Shown: positions 20,962-32,657 of the stretch, one piece after another
Position numbering within the stretch: the first letter of the stretch is position 1
How the letters are laid out: each line of letters begins with the position of its first letter
Assembly (NCBI GenBank): GCA_051294375.1
Contig: CM119265.1
Location: 22,010,278 to 22,074,277 of the forward strand
DNA: 64,000 nt
From: Paraspadella gotoi
Taxonomy: Eukaryota; Chaetognatha
Direction: 5' to 3'
Notes under the pieces: model-generated
Told to the model about the DNA's origin: nothing
What the model saw: only the letters and a program-made list of their open reading frames with translations
The model's database searches: none
Translations under genes and position numbers: made by a program

Positions 20962-23900
20962 TGAACGTTTTGACTGGGGATTCACCGCGGAACTGTGGGG
21001 TGTCGCAGCACCGAGGACCACAAGTTAGTTTCCATATTGTTTATATTTTCATTTCTATTCTGTTTTCAATTTTTTTCATTTTGTAGACGTTATCGACAAA
21101 TTTGGATTATTCCTTTGACGCACCTCAGCCCGGTAGTCCTGGTAAATTCATTTGACAATAAATAAATTATTATTACCTTTTGCTTAAAGCTGTCTTTCCT
21201 TATAAAGGCCTTTCTGCTACCACTAGCTCATCGAACGTCTTTGAAACTGACTTGCCAAGAACAGAAGGGTTTCACCTCAAAGAGGTATTGCTCGTAAAAG
21301 AATTCGACCAGATACACAATTATACATTCATTAAGATTTGGGTTCAAAGAAACTAATTAGATTAAACTTTTAAAATGTCGTCGAGAAGAATTTCAAACAA
21401 AAAGATATTTAATTCTTTTTCGTGTAGATTTTGGAGATTTTGTCATTCGACTACAGACTTAATAAATTCTCAAAATTAGGTGGCGGAAGTTTCTTTTCCA
21501 GTTCAAGGCGTACAAAGTGCAAATATAAGCGGCTGTTTTGATAAAACTACTCATGGTAAGTAATCGAAAGTGATTTCTCTTTCGGCTTTGTCTAAGAAAA
21601 ATAATTTAGTCAAACAGTAACCGTAGTCTCCGCTTCCATTTACGTTTTCTCTAGATCCCCTGTCGCCGTCTCGACGGGAAGACCTTCCTTCGTCGCCGAT
21701 CTCATCGCTCTCCGTCTCTTGGCGACGCCTCACCGTCAAGACGGACGGCGGCGTCGAAGTGGCGCCGCCGTCGGACGTGTACGACGAAACCGGCGCGGAA
21801 TCTCGGATTTGTGGCGACGGCGTCCGAACTTTCTCCGCCGATGAGATTCCGACTTCGCACTCTCATCTTCCACCAAGACCGTCGGAATCTCTTTCCGGCG
21901 ATGCCACCCGCCTTTCTTTGGCCCCTCCGAACGCTTCCTCTCTTCCTCCTTCCGTCGCTCCGACATCGGCGTCGACGAGCGCCACTCAGGATTCTTTTTC
22001 TCCGCCGACGGCGTCGCTATCGAAGTCTTCGTTATCGTCTTCGTCATCTTCGAGTCTCACGCGTCACGACTCTCTCGCGGGGGGCGACGTAAAAGCCGCT
22101 ATTTCTAGTCAAATTTTATTTCCGGGATCGAGCGTTGTACGCGTTGAGGCGGGAGAATCGGTCAGCGGGGAAACTGGTCCCAAAGACCCCGGTTCGAAGG
22201 GTTTCGACGTGGCATCGACGGCGGTCGGAGACGATGTCGGCGTAGAGGGCGACGTGACGAGAGTAGGGGAGATGGAATCAGATTCAGCGCCGGATTTACT
22301 GTCGCACTTAAGGCGAGTTACTTGACTTGAATCGAATAAAAATTAATACAAAGAGTTCGCCCAATGTGGGGCTCGAACCCACGACCCCAGGATTAAGAGT
22401 CCTGTGCTCTACCGACTGAGCTAACCGGGCTAATTTTTTGAAATCTTCTATATTTGAAACGGCATCCTGTATTGAATTTTTTTTTTAAGGTCGAACATGA
22501 AGGAAATCATTTCGCAAAACATTAAATTTTTGGATGGTAACGAAAATGCGTCAAACCTTAATGATGCCTCTCCCAAAGAATCCGTCGCGGAATCGCAAGT
22601 AAGAAAAAAGTACTACACAGTTAAAATACATACGCAAAATGTTTTGTTCCTTCTGTGACTGATTTCGATTTGTTGTACTCAAGATTCACGACAGACCCCA
22701 GGGAAGTTCTGGTTCTGAAGAGGATTCGCCGATTTTCCGCTCTTCTGATCCGTCTGATTCCAACTTTACTTTTCAAACCATATCTCCAGGTTAGTTTATT
22801 AAAAAAAAAAACCGTTGCTCACTTATAAGACCGAAAATTCACTATCTGCAGCGCGACTGCTTTAGCCATACAAGGTTATTTAAAAAAAATTAAGAAGAAA
22901 ACAAATTCAAGGAATCAGTTTTTCTTTTATGCAGATTTTGATTCCGTCGTTTTGTCTTCCCCTGGAAAATGGCGAAAAAGAAGCGCTTTTGATTTATCGG
23001 AAGCGAACCGTAAGTCATTTCGTGACTTTATTTTCATTTTCATTATATTTACAATTGTCACAACCTAAAAATAGAATTATAACCTTTACTATATATACAT
23101 TTACGACTTTATCCTATTAATCTACCATTTTATTTCTTTTTTTTTTCTGCCCAGAAACAAGAGAAGATATGATATTGCGAAAAGCTCCTCGTCTGAATTT
23201 ACCTCAAAACGACGCGGTCGACGAAGGTTTCGGGAGTATCGAGTGAGCAACAAAAACTTTACAAGTAAAACACAATTGTAATAATGCACTTTTAATTATA
23301 TTTGCGTTAACTTCTCTCCAGTGACAACGTCTCAACGCCTCGTCAAAATCCTCCATCCAACTCTTTTCACCCTCTCCATTCTGCTCAATCTCCTCTCCTC
23401 GCTCCTTACCCTCCGCATTCATCCTTCTCTCCCCGTTCTCCCCATCCTCTGCCTCCCTCTCACTCTCCTTACCCTCCCGATTCTCCTCTTCTCTCTCGTC
23501 CTTCCTTTTCTCCTTATCTTCCGCGTTCTCCCCAACCTTCACACGCTCCTTCCGAGACATCGCCCGCCGATCCCGCCGAGCCTTCGCGGGCTTTCCATTT
23601 CGGCCGGTTTCCGCCCATTCCCTCCGTCCAGCCGGGTCGCTTTCCCCCTTTTCTCGACGCGGAGTCGACCTCGTCGCCCGCGGGTGGATTTTTGCTGCAG
23701 ATTCCGAGAGCGACGCCGGTCGGTGAAGGAGTCAACAGGCCATTCGCCTTCGAACGGGGCGCGAAATCCAACGCTCATTTGGGTGAGGTCGTAATAATGA
23801 TATCTATCCTCTCACCTTCCAAAAATTTTGATAACGAAAATTATTATTTTTTATTTTTTTATGGACAAAAAAAGAAAACGAGAGTCGCGATCAACCAGTG

Positions 23901-24431
23901 ATTTTGAACCTGAGTGGAAATCGAAATGGTGGGGATCAGGTAAGGATTCTGTTCGTCTTTCCGATCTTCCCCCATCCATCTTCTCCCATCAAGATTTTCT
24001 AATTTCCCTCCCCCCAATGCTTTGTCGAATCAGAATTCCGAGAGATCTTCGCCTCGTGCCTCGCAGTCCCCGACGCCGAGACCGCCGACGGTCGACTTCG
24101 CCGCCAGCATCTCGAATCCTCTCCCGTTGCCCGGAGATCCGGGTGAGCGGCTTTCGCCTCATATTCAAAACTTGTCCTCTTCTTTTCATATTTTTATTTT
24201 GATATCATCAGCTGCCATGTCGGCGTTGGATCCGCCCGTCCTCTGCATCGGAGGGAAATGCCCGATTTGCTCAGATCGCGTTTCAGGTTCAGTCTATAAT
24301 ATTCCTGTTTGTTTCTTTTTCTTTTTCTTTTTTTCATTCATCCTTTCTTCCATTCTTTATTTATTTTTTTCATCTTTTATTATTTTTTATTTTTACTTTC
24401 TTTTTTCTTTCTTTCTTTCTTTCTTTCTTTC

Positions 24432-24486
<55 letters not shown>

Positions 24487-24554
24487 TTTTTTTTTTTCAT
24501 TCATCCTTTCTTCCATTCTTTATTTTTTTTTTATCTTTCATTATTTTTGTTTTA

Positions 24555-24624
<70 letters not shown>

Positions 24625-27511
24625 ACTTTTTAATTTTCTTTCTATATGTCTTTCTCTCCTTCATGAGCTGTAGTTATTTGATATTCGACGCAGGTTATCA
24701 TTATGGAATCTTCACTTGCGAGAGTTGCAAAGGATTTTTTAAACGAACAGTGCAAAATAAGAAAAACTACTTCTGCCACAACAACGATGGTAAGCAATAT
24801 GCTAATCTTGGGCCTCGGTTCCACTTTGGAAGCATCCAATTTTCGTTGCAGGAAAATGCTTGATCACTACCGAGAATCGAAAAAAATGCCCGTCGTGCCG
24901 ATTCACAAAATGCCTGAAGGCAGGAATGAGAACGGACGCCATTCGATTGGACAGAACGAGGGGTGGACGCTCATTTTATTATACGAAGGTTGGTCGACCC
25001 GTTTTTCTTCACCATCTCACTCTTTAACTCTGCCTGTATCGCTCTCCAGAAATCTGCCAAGACCCCGTCGACGCCATTCAATCGACCCGCGGAACAGACT
25101 TCGAAACCAGGAACGCCGTCTCGATCCACGTCGGGGAAATCGACGCCCGTGCCGACCATCGGGTGAGCTAATCTTAGTTTTCGACGTTTAACTTTATTTA
25201 TTAAATGTTTTTTTTTTTTATTAATTGTGACGGTCGAATTGTTTATACAGCATGGTCAATGGAAATAGCTCTGTCATCACCATCTCTTCTCAGGTAAGGG
25301 GTAAATAATTGTGAGAAAAGGGACTCGTGTAGGAGATAGATTCCATTTCCTATAGGCTATCTCTACACTAGAAGTCGTAACAATTCGCATTAATTATTAA
25401 CGTACTTATTCCTACTTTAATGTCCAGTACTTGTTCAACCATCTTATCCCGTAGTTGAGCAGCGAACCGAATAAAATGTATGTATAACGTTTTGTTTTAT
25501 AGAATCAAAATCCGCGATTCATCGCCGCCTCTACGGCATCCACGTCTCCTCAATCTGCTCAAGAGTTCGGGTTAAACAGGTTCGATCGCTGAAAATTACA
25601 AATTAAGATTATACAATATACATACCTAGCAGATTTTTGATACAACTACATTTTGTATTTTTACACCCCTCTCCTCAAGATTGATGCTACAAATCGGCAT
25701 TCTGCCAGATGATTGCACACCCGTGATCCCTTCACTAGTCAAAGAGCTTCAAAAGGTCGAGGTTTTATGGAACTACGAACCGCACGAAAGAAATCAAACT
25801 TGCTGTTACAACCGGGTAACTCTAATATTGATCATTTCAGAAATCAGATCAATGCAAATATACTATGTCGCTTTTTTTGTTGTTATGGTCATTTGTAGTT
25901 TTGATTTTCGTCTAACTCGATTATTTCCCCGCCACCCCCCCTGTCCCCCATGAGGTGACGGATAACGATCCCGACCTCTTCATTTCCCTCTGCCACTTCG
26001 CCGACCATCGTCTCTACAAAATCGTCAAATGGGCGAGGAACATGCCTTTTTTCGATGTGTTGCCGGTTGGTTTATATTCATTTTTGTGTTCTTTGTTCGG
26101 ATCCGTTGGTGGACAACCTTTCGTAAGAAATATCTTTTTCTTTCAGACCGATGATCAGATTACTCTTCTTCAAGCTTCGTGGTGTCAACTCTTGATTTTG
26201 GGTAAGTTTCATATTTTTTGCGGCAAGCATCATACGTAATACGTAATAACATGTTTAAAGTTTTTCTTAAAAACTAGAAAAGAAAACCTTGGGTGTAGTA
26301 TCTGACAAAAATGTTAATAAGTCTGTTGGACTTCTTGGAATTCTTGAATAACTAAAATAAAAAAATTCTTGAAGAATAGAAGTAACAAAATTTAAGCCCA
26401 TAACATTGTTGAATGTGCATTGTGCAACCCATCTTCTCTCGCTCACTCTTATAAGGCGTGGCCTTTAACTCGATGCATTTGCGAAACACGCTTCAAGTAT
26501 CCTTCGGTCGCGAACTGACTCGCTCGGCGCTTGACAGGATCCACCAGCAGAACGTCTTTGATGACGTCGTCGGCCTCACCGACTTTTTGCGCAAGAAACA
26601 TCTCGACAGGAACGAGTACATCTGTTTGAAGGCGCTCATTCTCTACAACCCCGGTCGGTTTATTGAGTTTTTTTCTTAATAAAACAAGTCCATCATTAGA
26701 TTGTTTTCTTTCGAAGACGTGAAAGGTATCAGAGGCAACGAACCGCTTCGCAATGGACAGGACGCCGTCGTCGACGCGCTTTTCCTCTATTGCACCACCC
26801 ATTCCCCTTCGACACCCAACAAGTTAGCTAAGATTTGACTAGGGGCAGCCGATGCTTGAGGCACTCAGCTTACCCCCTTTTAAAAGATTATGCTCAAAGA
26901 ATCTAAGAGATTCTACGCTGTGCCGTTTGAGCACAACGGGCCTCAGCAGAGGCTTTGGCCTGAACCCTTTTTTAATCCTATTTCCATAAGTTAATTTTTT
27001 AAAACGGAAAATAAATCTTATAGGAAAACCGAAAATTAGAGTATTTTTACATAATGTCGAACTCGAAACGTTAAAAATGTTGGATTACAAATTATTTAAA
27101 TGACGATTGTCAATATTTTGTTGTTATTTCCGAATAAAAATATTTTCTGTTTTCCTGGATTACGACAGTAATGTTGTATATTTATCGAATTTTTCATCTC
27201 TTCAATATGCAAATAAGATTAAAGTACTTTAATGCAATCTTATTGCAGGTACGCAGATCTTATCTTGAAATTAATGGAAATCCAGCGAATTGCCATCTCA
27301 CTCAAAAAAGGTAATGACCTATGACTCAGTTCATCGTGGTGGGAAACATTTTTTATTCTTTTATGTTATATTTTACTTTTCAGATCTTTCAAAGCGATTT
27401 GAAGAAGGACAACTTCCCCGATGTTCATTGATGTTGGAGTTGCTTAAGGGTCAAAAACCTCAACACTGTCAACAGTCCACTCAAAAGCCTTCTCACTCAT
27501 CAGATACTTAA
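20958..27511 (+). CDS. Nuclear receptor of the NR5B (Hr39) group
   Basis: Twenty-five exons give about 1085 aa: 20958-21023, 21087-21141, 21208-21284, 21480-21555, 21655-22312, 22490-22598, 22684-22789, 22935-23009, 23155-23242, 23322-23782, 23899-23939, 24034-24142, 24212-24286, 24694-24789, 24852-24988, 25050-25162, 25251-25293, 25503-25579, 25680-25815, 25955-26065, 26147-26201, 26456-26653, 26717-26822, 27249-27310, 27384-27511. It is a ligand-type transcription factor. The first 640 residues are a Ser/Pro-rich disordered domain. The DNA-binding domain (about 657-735) has P-box [10 protein letters not shown] and the extension [11 protein letters not shown], as in fly Hr39. The ligand-binding domain (from about 821) has [20 protein letters not shown] and an AF-2 helix LMLELLKG. 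The second zinc finger has one extra residue in its first Cys pair. The intron at 22313-22489 starts with GC and holds a tRNA. Confidence 0.9.
22358..22430 (-). tRNA. tRNA-Lys (CUU anticodon)
   Basis: On the minus strand the sequence GCCCGGTTAGCTCAGTCGGT… folds as a normal cloverleaf: a GCCCGGT/ATTGGGC acceptor stem with a tolerated mismatch, anticodon loop ACTCTTAAT with CTT, a TTCGAGC T-loop and a G discriminator. Internal promoters are intact: A box TAGCTCAGT and B box GGTTCGAGCCC. There is no tRNA intron. It lies wholly inside intron 5 of the NR5B gene, on the opposite strand. Confidence 0.97.
24335..24625. repeat. (CTTT)n microsatellite in a tandemly duplicated block
   Basis: Two CTTT tracts (about 24405-24486 and 24555-24624) each follow the same lead-in, CATTCATCCTTTCTTCCATT, at 24335 and 24499. 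This indicates duplication of a ~164-bp unit including the microsatellite. It lies in the intron that splits the first zinc finger of the receptor. Confidence 0.9.
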
Positions 27512-29747
27512 CTATTCATTTTTTTCTCGTCATCAAGGGAGCTTCCTTATTCCTTGAAAAAAAATATTTTTCTGGTGCGATAATAATCCATAAATCATCT
27601 CTTAGGTTAGTGGGATTTTGTTTTATTAAATCTCGAATTGGATATAGTATTTCTCGAATTAAAAAGCTACTGATATTATTATCTTATAAGTGGATATTTC
27701 ATTAATAATTTTTTTTAGAGAAAATAAATATTATTGATTACTCTTGATGCTACATTACTTATTTGATTAACATGAAATTTTTATTTTAATTGTAAATGAT
27801 TTTTAAACTGTGCAACACGCAAACTCTAGTTCAAAATATCGAAAACATAACTTTTGCCAGTATTTATATAACCCCAAGAGTGTCCTTAAAGCTGAGAATT
27901 TAGAGAAAGATTTACTGAATGCTTAAGTAGCATTGTAAATGAATTACAGTTCTTGAAAAGAAAGCTTTCTGAAGTGAAGAGAATATTACATAATGAAGCT
28001 GCGCTGTATATGCTTTACGCATAAAACACGCTCCTCTCCAAACTCATGGCTCAGAACCGTATTATAAGTCTAAATTTATTCTAGTCACTTAAAAACCGAA
28101 AACCTATTCGCTTAGCCATACAATGAACGTTTAAATGTTCAATATTTTTTGTCGCTTTCTTTCTGCCTCGCCTTACCGTAAATTTGTAAACTGTAATTGT
28201 GATAAAATTTGGTTCTCATTGAAATAAAAAATAACCTTTTAAGTTTTTATTTAAGTAATAAAATTAAACGGGAAATAGATAAGTAAATATCTTCTATTTC
28301 TTCTGATATACCCTGTGTCCGTCGCGAGCGACACCAAAAAAAATGCTCACCATTTCTCATTGGATCAGTATTTTTTTTTTTCTCCTATCTTAGAGCAAAG
28401 TACTGAACGTTTATCATATCCTAATTTCATAAAAATTATTTTATATTTACTTATGTAAAGAAACCTTTATTAAATTCAATAATTTCATTTTAAGTAAAAA
28501 AACTATATATTTTTTTTAAAATTCATTATAAATTAAATACTCAAAAGTTTTGAATTTGAGATACACCATTAAATAAAACATTAACTTGGAATTGTTATGG
28601 TATAAAATAATCATTAAAAACAGTCAAGAACATATTCAGAATAACATTTTTTTCGAATTATTTTTATTTTTATATACAGCTGAAAAAATAAATAATTCAG
28701 CTGCAGCAACATTTTAATTTTTGACTAAATAATTTTTGGGCTTGATAATATCCGCATCTAATTCCCCTAAACTGTGCTAAGTAAAGCGTTTTAAAGGGGG
28801 AGACCCATATGACTTTCAACCAAAACATCAAAATATCAACCGTCTACGAACTGTAGTTCAATCTTTCAGAAGCGTTTATGAAGAGCAGCTGTGATTCTTT
28901 TAGGTGCTGTGGCAGGAGTGGTTTTTGCAGCATTGTCGCATTGTATTAATAGTTAAAACAAGGTTTAAATGCACCTGATGCGTTACCAAAAAAAAACGGA
29001 TTTTCTAACTTTTGAATCACAACCCTTTTTTGGTTAATTTTACTAAGACAAAAACTTCTACTTAGAATAGTAAATGAATAAAACACGAAATGAAACTTAT
29101 AGTTATACACAAAAAACGTCAGTAAGTCTTTAACTAATGATGTATTTTTTAATTATCTTTATTAGATATAAAAAATATAGTAAATATTTTTTTTTTGTCA
29201 CTCGCGAACGGGGTATTATGCAGTTGAAAAATTAGCTCGCTTTTATGATTAATAATCGATAATAATTGATTATACAAACTTTTTTACACATTAGTGTACG
29301 TAAACGTGACCTTTATGAAACCCTGAAGAAACCATCGCCTCGAGGCTAAAGTTTTACTCGAAACTGCTCAGTAAAAGTAAAACTTTAGCCTTAACTTGCT
29401 TTGCGGGTTATTGGACCAGAAGCTGTCTGAATTAGGATCGATCTGCACTTAAAAGATTTTAAAAGATTTTTTAAAAGCTCGTTTCTGTTTCGACTCTGAA
29501 AATTTTAGTTTTGAGACAAAAAATGGTTGTCTCGTTAAAATATACAAAATCAGTCTAAATTTTCTTTTTCTGCGTTTATCAGTGAACGGTTTATCGGTAA
29601 CATATGAGGTTTTCTACCTTTTTAAATAATAGAGTGGGATTGCTTTTTCTCTCAATTACATAACTAATTTCATTTCGCTTTTTTGTTGATTATACAGCAA
29701 TAATTCATCACTTGGAAACATCCCAGAAAAAGAAAACTAAGAATAAG
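27512..29747. other. AT-rich spacer
   Basis: Some 2.2 kb with no credible coding region. It contains a perfect 16-bp inverted repeat at 29343-29391 (listed separately), poly-T runs, and a T-rich tract ending TTATACAG at 29697 that precedes the sulfotransferase start by 50 nt. Confidence 0.6.
29343..29391. repeat. Perfect hairpin, 16-bp arms
   Basis: AGGCTAAAGTTTTACT at 29343-29358 and its exact complement at 29376-29391 flank a 17-base loop. The arm resembles the GGCTAAATTTTACT of the terminal repeat of the element at 40807-40960, suggesting a related or decayed element. Confidence 0.8.
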
Positions 29748-31329
29748 ATGGATCTCCTCCTTTCTCCTTTCATCCAAATCTCGGCTTTCCTAAGAAACTT
29801 GATCCGTATCGTACCGGAGATCCCAGTCGCTGTTGCTTTTGGTTTCTACATGGACGGATTCCGGGGCGCCCGCAACCTTCTGAAGCGGTTGATTCGAGGC
29901 CAAGGCGAACGCCGTTCCGACGGATTGGCGCAGCTCCCGTTGTTCTCCATCCGCGGCGTCTTTTTGCCCGCTTTCCCTTGGTTTGATAAGGAGTCTTACG
30001 AATCTGCCCTCGACTCCATCGCCGACTTCCCTCTCCGAGACGACGATGTAATCGTCATTTCTTATCAAAAATGTGGCCATCATTTTATCCACGAGGTGCT
30101 ACATATGCTGTTGTCTGGGGAGGCCAGGCTGAATCCAAAGACGAAAATAGAGAATTTCTTGGAAGTTTTCCCGCGTCCATCTGAATATTTTTCCAAGATG
30201 AAGTCGCCCCGAGTGATTTTGACCCACTTACCATACAATTTCTTACCCAAACGTATCTTCGCTGGAAATTGCAGAATCATCAGGCTGTCTCGGTACGCCA
30301 CGTTTGTACTTACTTAATATATATAATTATATACACACATATATATGAAATTGATACAAGCAATATAAAAATTAACCATTCATTTAATAAATATTAAATA
30401 AGCTATCTTCCCCTAGACTTATATAATATTTATATATATTTGTGGATAAGGCGCTAAGCGAGCTGAAGAGTGCAACGTCTTTAACCCCTCTAGTAGTAAT
30501 TGATCGGGTCCTGCTCCTGGGCTTGGAACCATGATTGAGGGTTTTCCCCGCCACCAAGCCTTGGGTGCCAAGGCGGTTTACGGTCGTTCTCACGCAGGGT
30601 AGGCACCATCGAGGATCGATATCGGTGCCTAATGTTTGCGAGCTGATGGCTTTACTCAATGAGCCACCAACATAAAGAGACATATTTTTAATCGGGATGA
30701 ACTTGACTCAATCATTCGAAGATTATTGATATCAAATTAATTTTTTCTTAGGAACCCAAAGGACATGCTGGTGTCCTACTACAACCACTGCAGTTCTATG
30801 AAAATTTACTTTTACGATGATACCCTAGAGAACTTTTTGAAAATGAACCTGAGCTCGCCTTGCGAAGTGGAGTACGGATCTTACTTCGAATACGAGTTAG
30901 AATATCACCGGCAATTGCGCGGAAATGATCACGTGATTCACATTACGTTCGAGCAGCTGAAAAAACAACCGGCGGAGACGATGAAAAAACTTGGTGGATT
31001 TTTGGGCCTTGATCACGGCGAAGAATTTTATCGAAAGGTAAGTCACTAATCGACGATCTATCTTAATGTAGTATGTTTAACATTTGCTCATTCATGACTT
31101 ATTATCTTACGACCAGGTGGCCGATGCTAGCTCTTTTGATCGAGTCAAGGCGAGCAAGGACTCGGCCTACAAAACAATGGTGAAGCCCGGCCGATCGATC
31201 TACCGGCGCGGCGTTGTCGGCGATTGGCGACGAAGTTTGACCGTCGCCATGAACGACGCTATCGATGCCAAGATCGAGGCAGAATGGGCAGGGACCCCGC
31301 TAATTGACTTTTACGACTACGGGGAATGA
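29748..31329 (+). CDS. Cytosolic sulfotransferase family protein with atypical PAPS loop
   Basis: Exons 29748-30292, 30752-31037 and 31117-31329 give 347 aa. The family transfers sulfate from PAPS to small molecules. Conserved elements are the catalytic-His segment VILTHLPY, the 3'-phosphate-binding segment RNPKDMLVSYYNH, ITFEQLKK, and the C-terminal RRGVVGDWRR, matching the RKGxxGDWK motif. The 5'-phosphosulfate loop, normally YPKSGTTW, reads YQKCGHHF, replacing the Pro, Ser, both Thr and Trp but keeping Lys and Gly. That may change cofactor binding or specificity. The start chosen is the first ATG after the acceptor ending at 29697. Intron 1 (459 bp) is much longer than the gene's other intron because it contains a SINE-like insertion. 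Confidence 0.88.
30420..30690 (-). mobile_element. tRNA-derived SINE in sulfotransferase intron 1
   Basis: Read on the minus strand, the segment begins near 30685 with TGGTGGCTCATTGAGTAAAG (A-box-like TGGCTCATTGAG) and GCTCGCAAAC, followed about 40 bases later by a B-box-like ATATCGATCC. A ~170-bp GC-richer body and an AT-rich tail (TATATATA) near 30420-30440 follow. This layout is that of a tRNA-derived SINE. No second copy was noticed in the window. Confidence 0.6.
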
Positions 31330-32657
31330 GAAAATCAAAATTATACGTTTCCATAAGTTAAAAAGGGTCTTATTTACGTACGTAGTTGGTAAGTGATGAT
31401 TTTTTGTATTTCCAATTAGCTCATTGCATTACAAAAAGGCTTCAAATAAGCGTAACCACCGTTTTCCGAATTTTTTTTCTTGTATTTTTCCCTTATTTTG
31501 TTATATTTTTGGGTATTAATTTTGTAGTTTTAGTATTTTGTAATACAAAGAATTATTAGTTAATAGTCATTGGTCAACCAATTCATTATTTTGAGTGAAA
31601 ACAAGACAATCAGACTGATGATAGCAACGTTCATCTAGCTAGATAAAAATCCGGTTTTAATTAACTAATATTCTTTGGGATTTTCTTACCCTTTATGACG
31701 ATTTCTGAGACAATAATGAGCGAAAATTATTTCAATGCGTCAACTTGTACGAAAAAAAAATCAGCGAGGGGGTTTCTCAATCGGGGCAGGTCATAAGTGA
31801 GTCGGTGCTTTTTTTTTTCGGGGCCTGCGAAGAGCGAATCCTCGCAATTTCTTGTGCACAAAGGGCGTCGACTTAAAACTCCCGATCTCGGCTTTGGACC
31901 GAAGTTACTCTCGTCGTCGTAAAAAGCGACGATGGTTGGGACGACGACGACGAAAATGACGACGACCACTCCGACAGATGCTCAATGTCGATGATGGCAA
32001 ATTCGGGTTTATTTTTTGGGATTAGCGCAACTGAACGCACCTCATTGGATGTTTTTTTTTATTTTTTCAAGCATCTGTTTTCTGGCATCTCGCTCCCTGA
32101 AAAGTCGAATTTGTGGAACGGTTTCAACGGTGATTTTGCTGCCTCTCACTTTTTCGCTTTCTCCTTTTCATTTTGAACCAACAGGTGACCTCACAGCCAA
32201 AGCTCAGGAATGAATCTCCGTCCTTCAAGAATTTGAAGTCATCTTCCAAGCGGAAATACTTTTTTACGACATTTAGCAGAAATAAAAAAATTTGTATCAA
32301 AGGTTTGCACCCATTTTTATTTAAATACCCCGTGCACGTAATTTTATCCTCTTCTTATCCAGGCTTTTCTCGAATTTTATGAATTGTTTTATCTCTTCGT
32401 CTGTTTGTCTTTTTTATTTTTGTTGTTGTTTCCTTCACCTTTTTTCTAATTTATTGCATTGCTTTTGTTCATTTGCTTTTGTTTCATTTGTTCATTTTTT
32501 TCTTTCTTCCATTTTCTTTCTTTTTTATTTTCTTATCAGTGTAGTTGTCCTCTACCGTCAATGACAGTGCATATCTAAATACGTAATAGATTTCTAAATT
32601 AATTTAATTAAAATTAAATGAATCTCGATTCTCAGCGCAACTTTGCGTCAAATAACA
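31330..32657. other. Spacer upstream of the GGT homologue
   Basis: No gene is supported. A short run of GAC/GACGACGACG lies near 31935-31970. A tract ending GATTCTCAG at 32635 lies 22 nt before the next start codon and is its likely 5' acceptor. Confidence 0.6.

Noticed and set aside
24022-24863. Long frames reading FFLSFFLS repeats within the receptor gene
   Set aside because: Translation of the CTTT microsatellite in an intron. The real exons lie at each end.
26823-27248. Repeat-like palindromic strings in NR5B intron 23
   Set aside because: Short GC-rich strings (CCTCAGCAGAGGC) are visible, but no tRNA-like boxes, paired ends or second copy, so no element is called.
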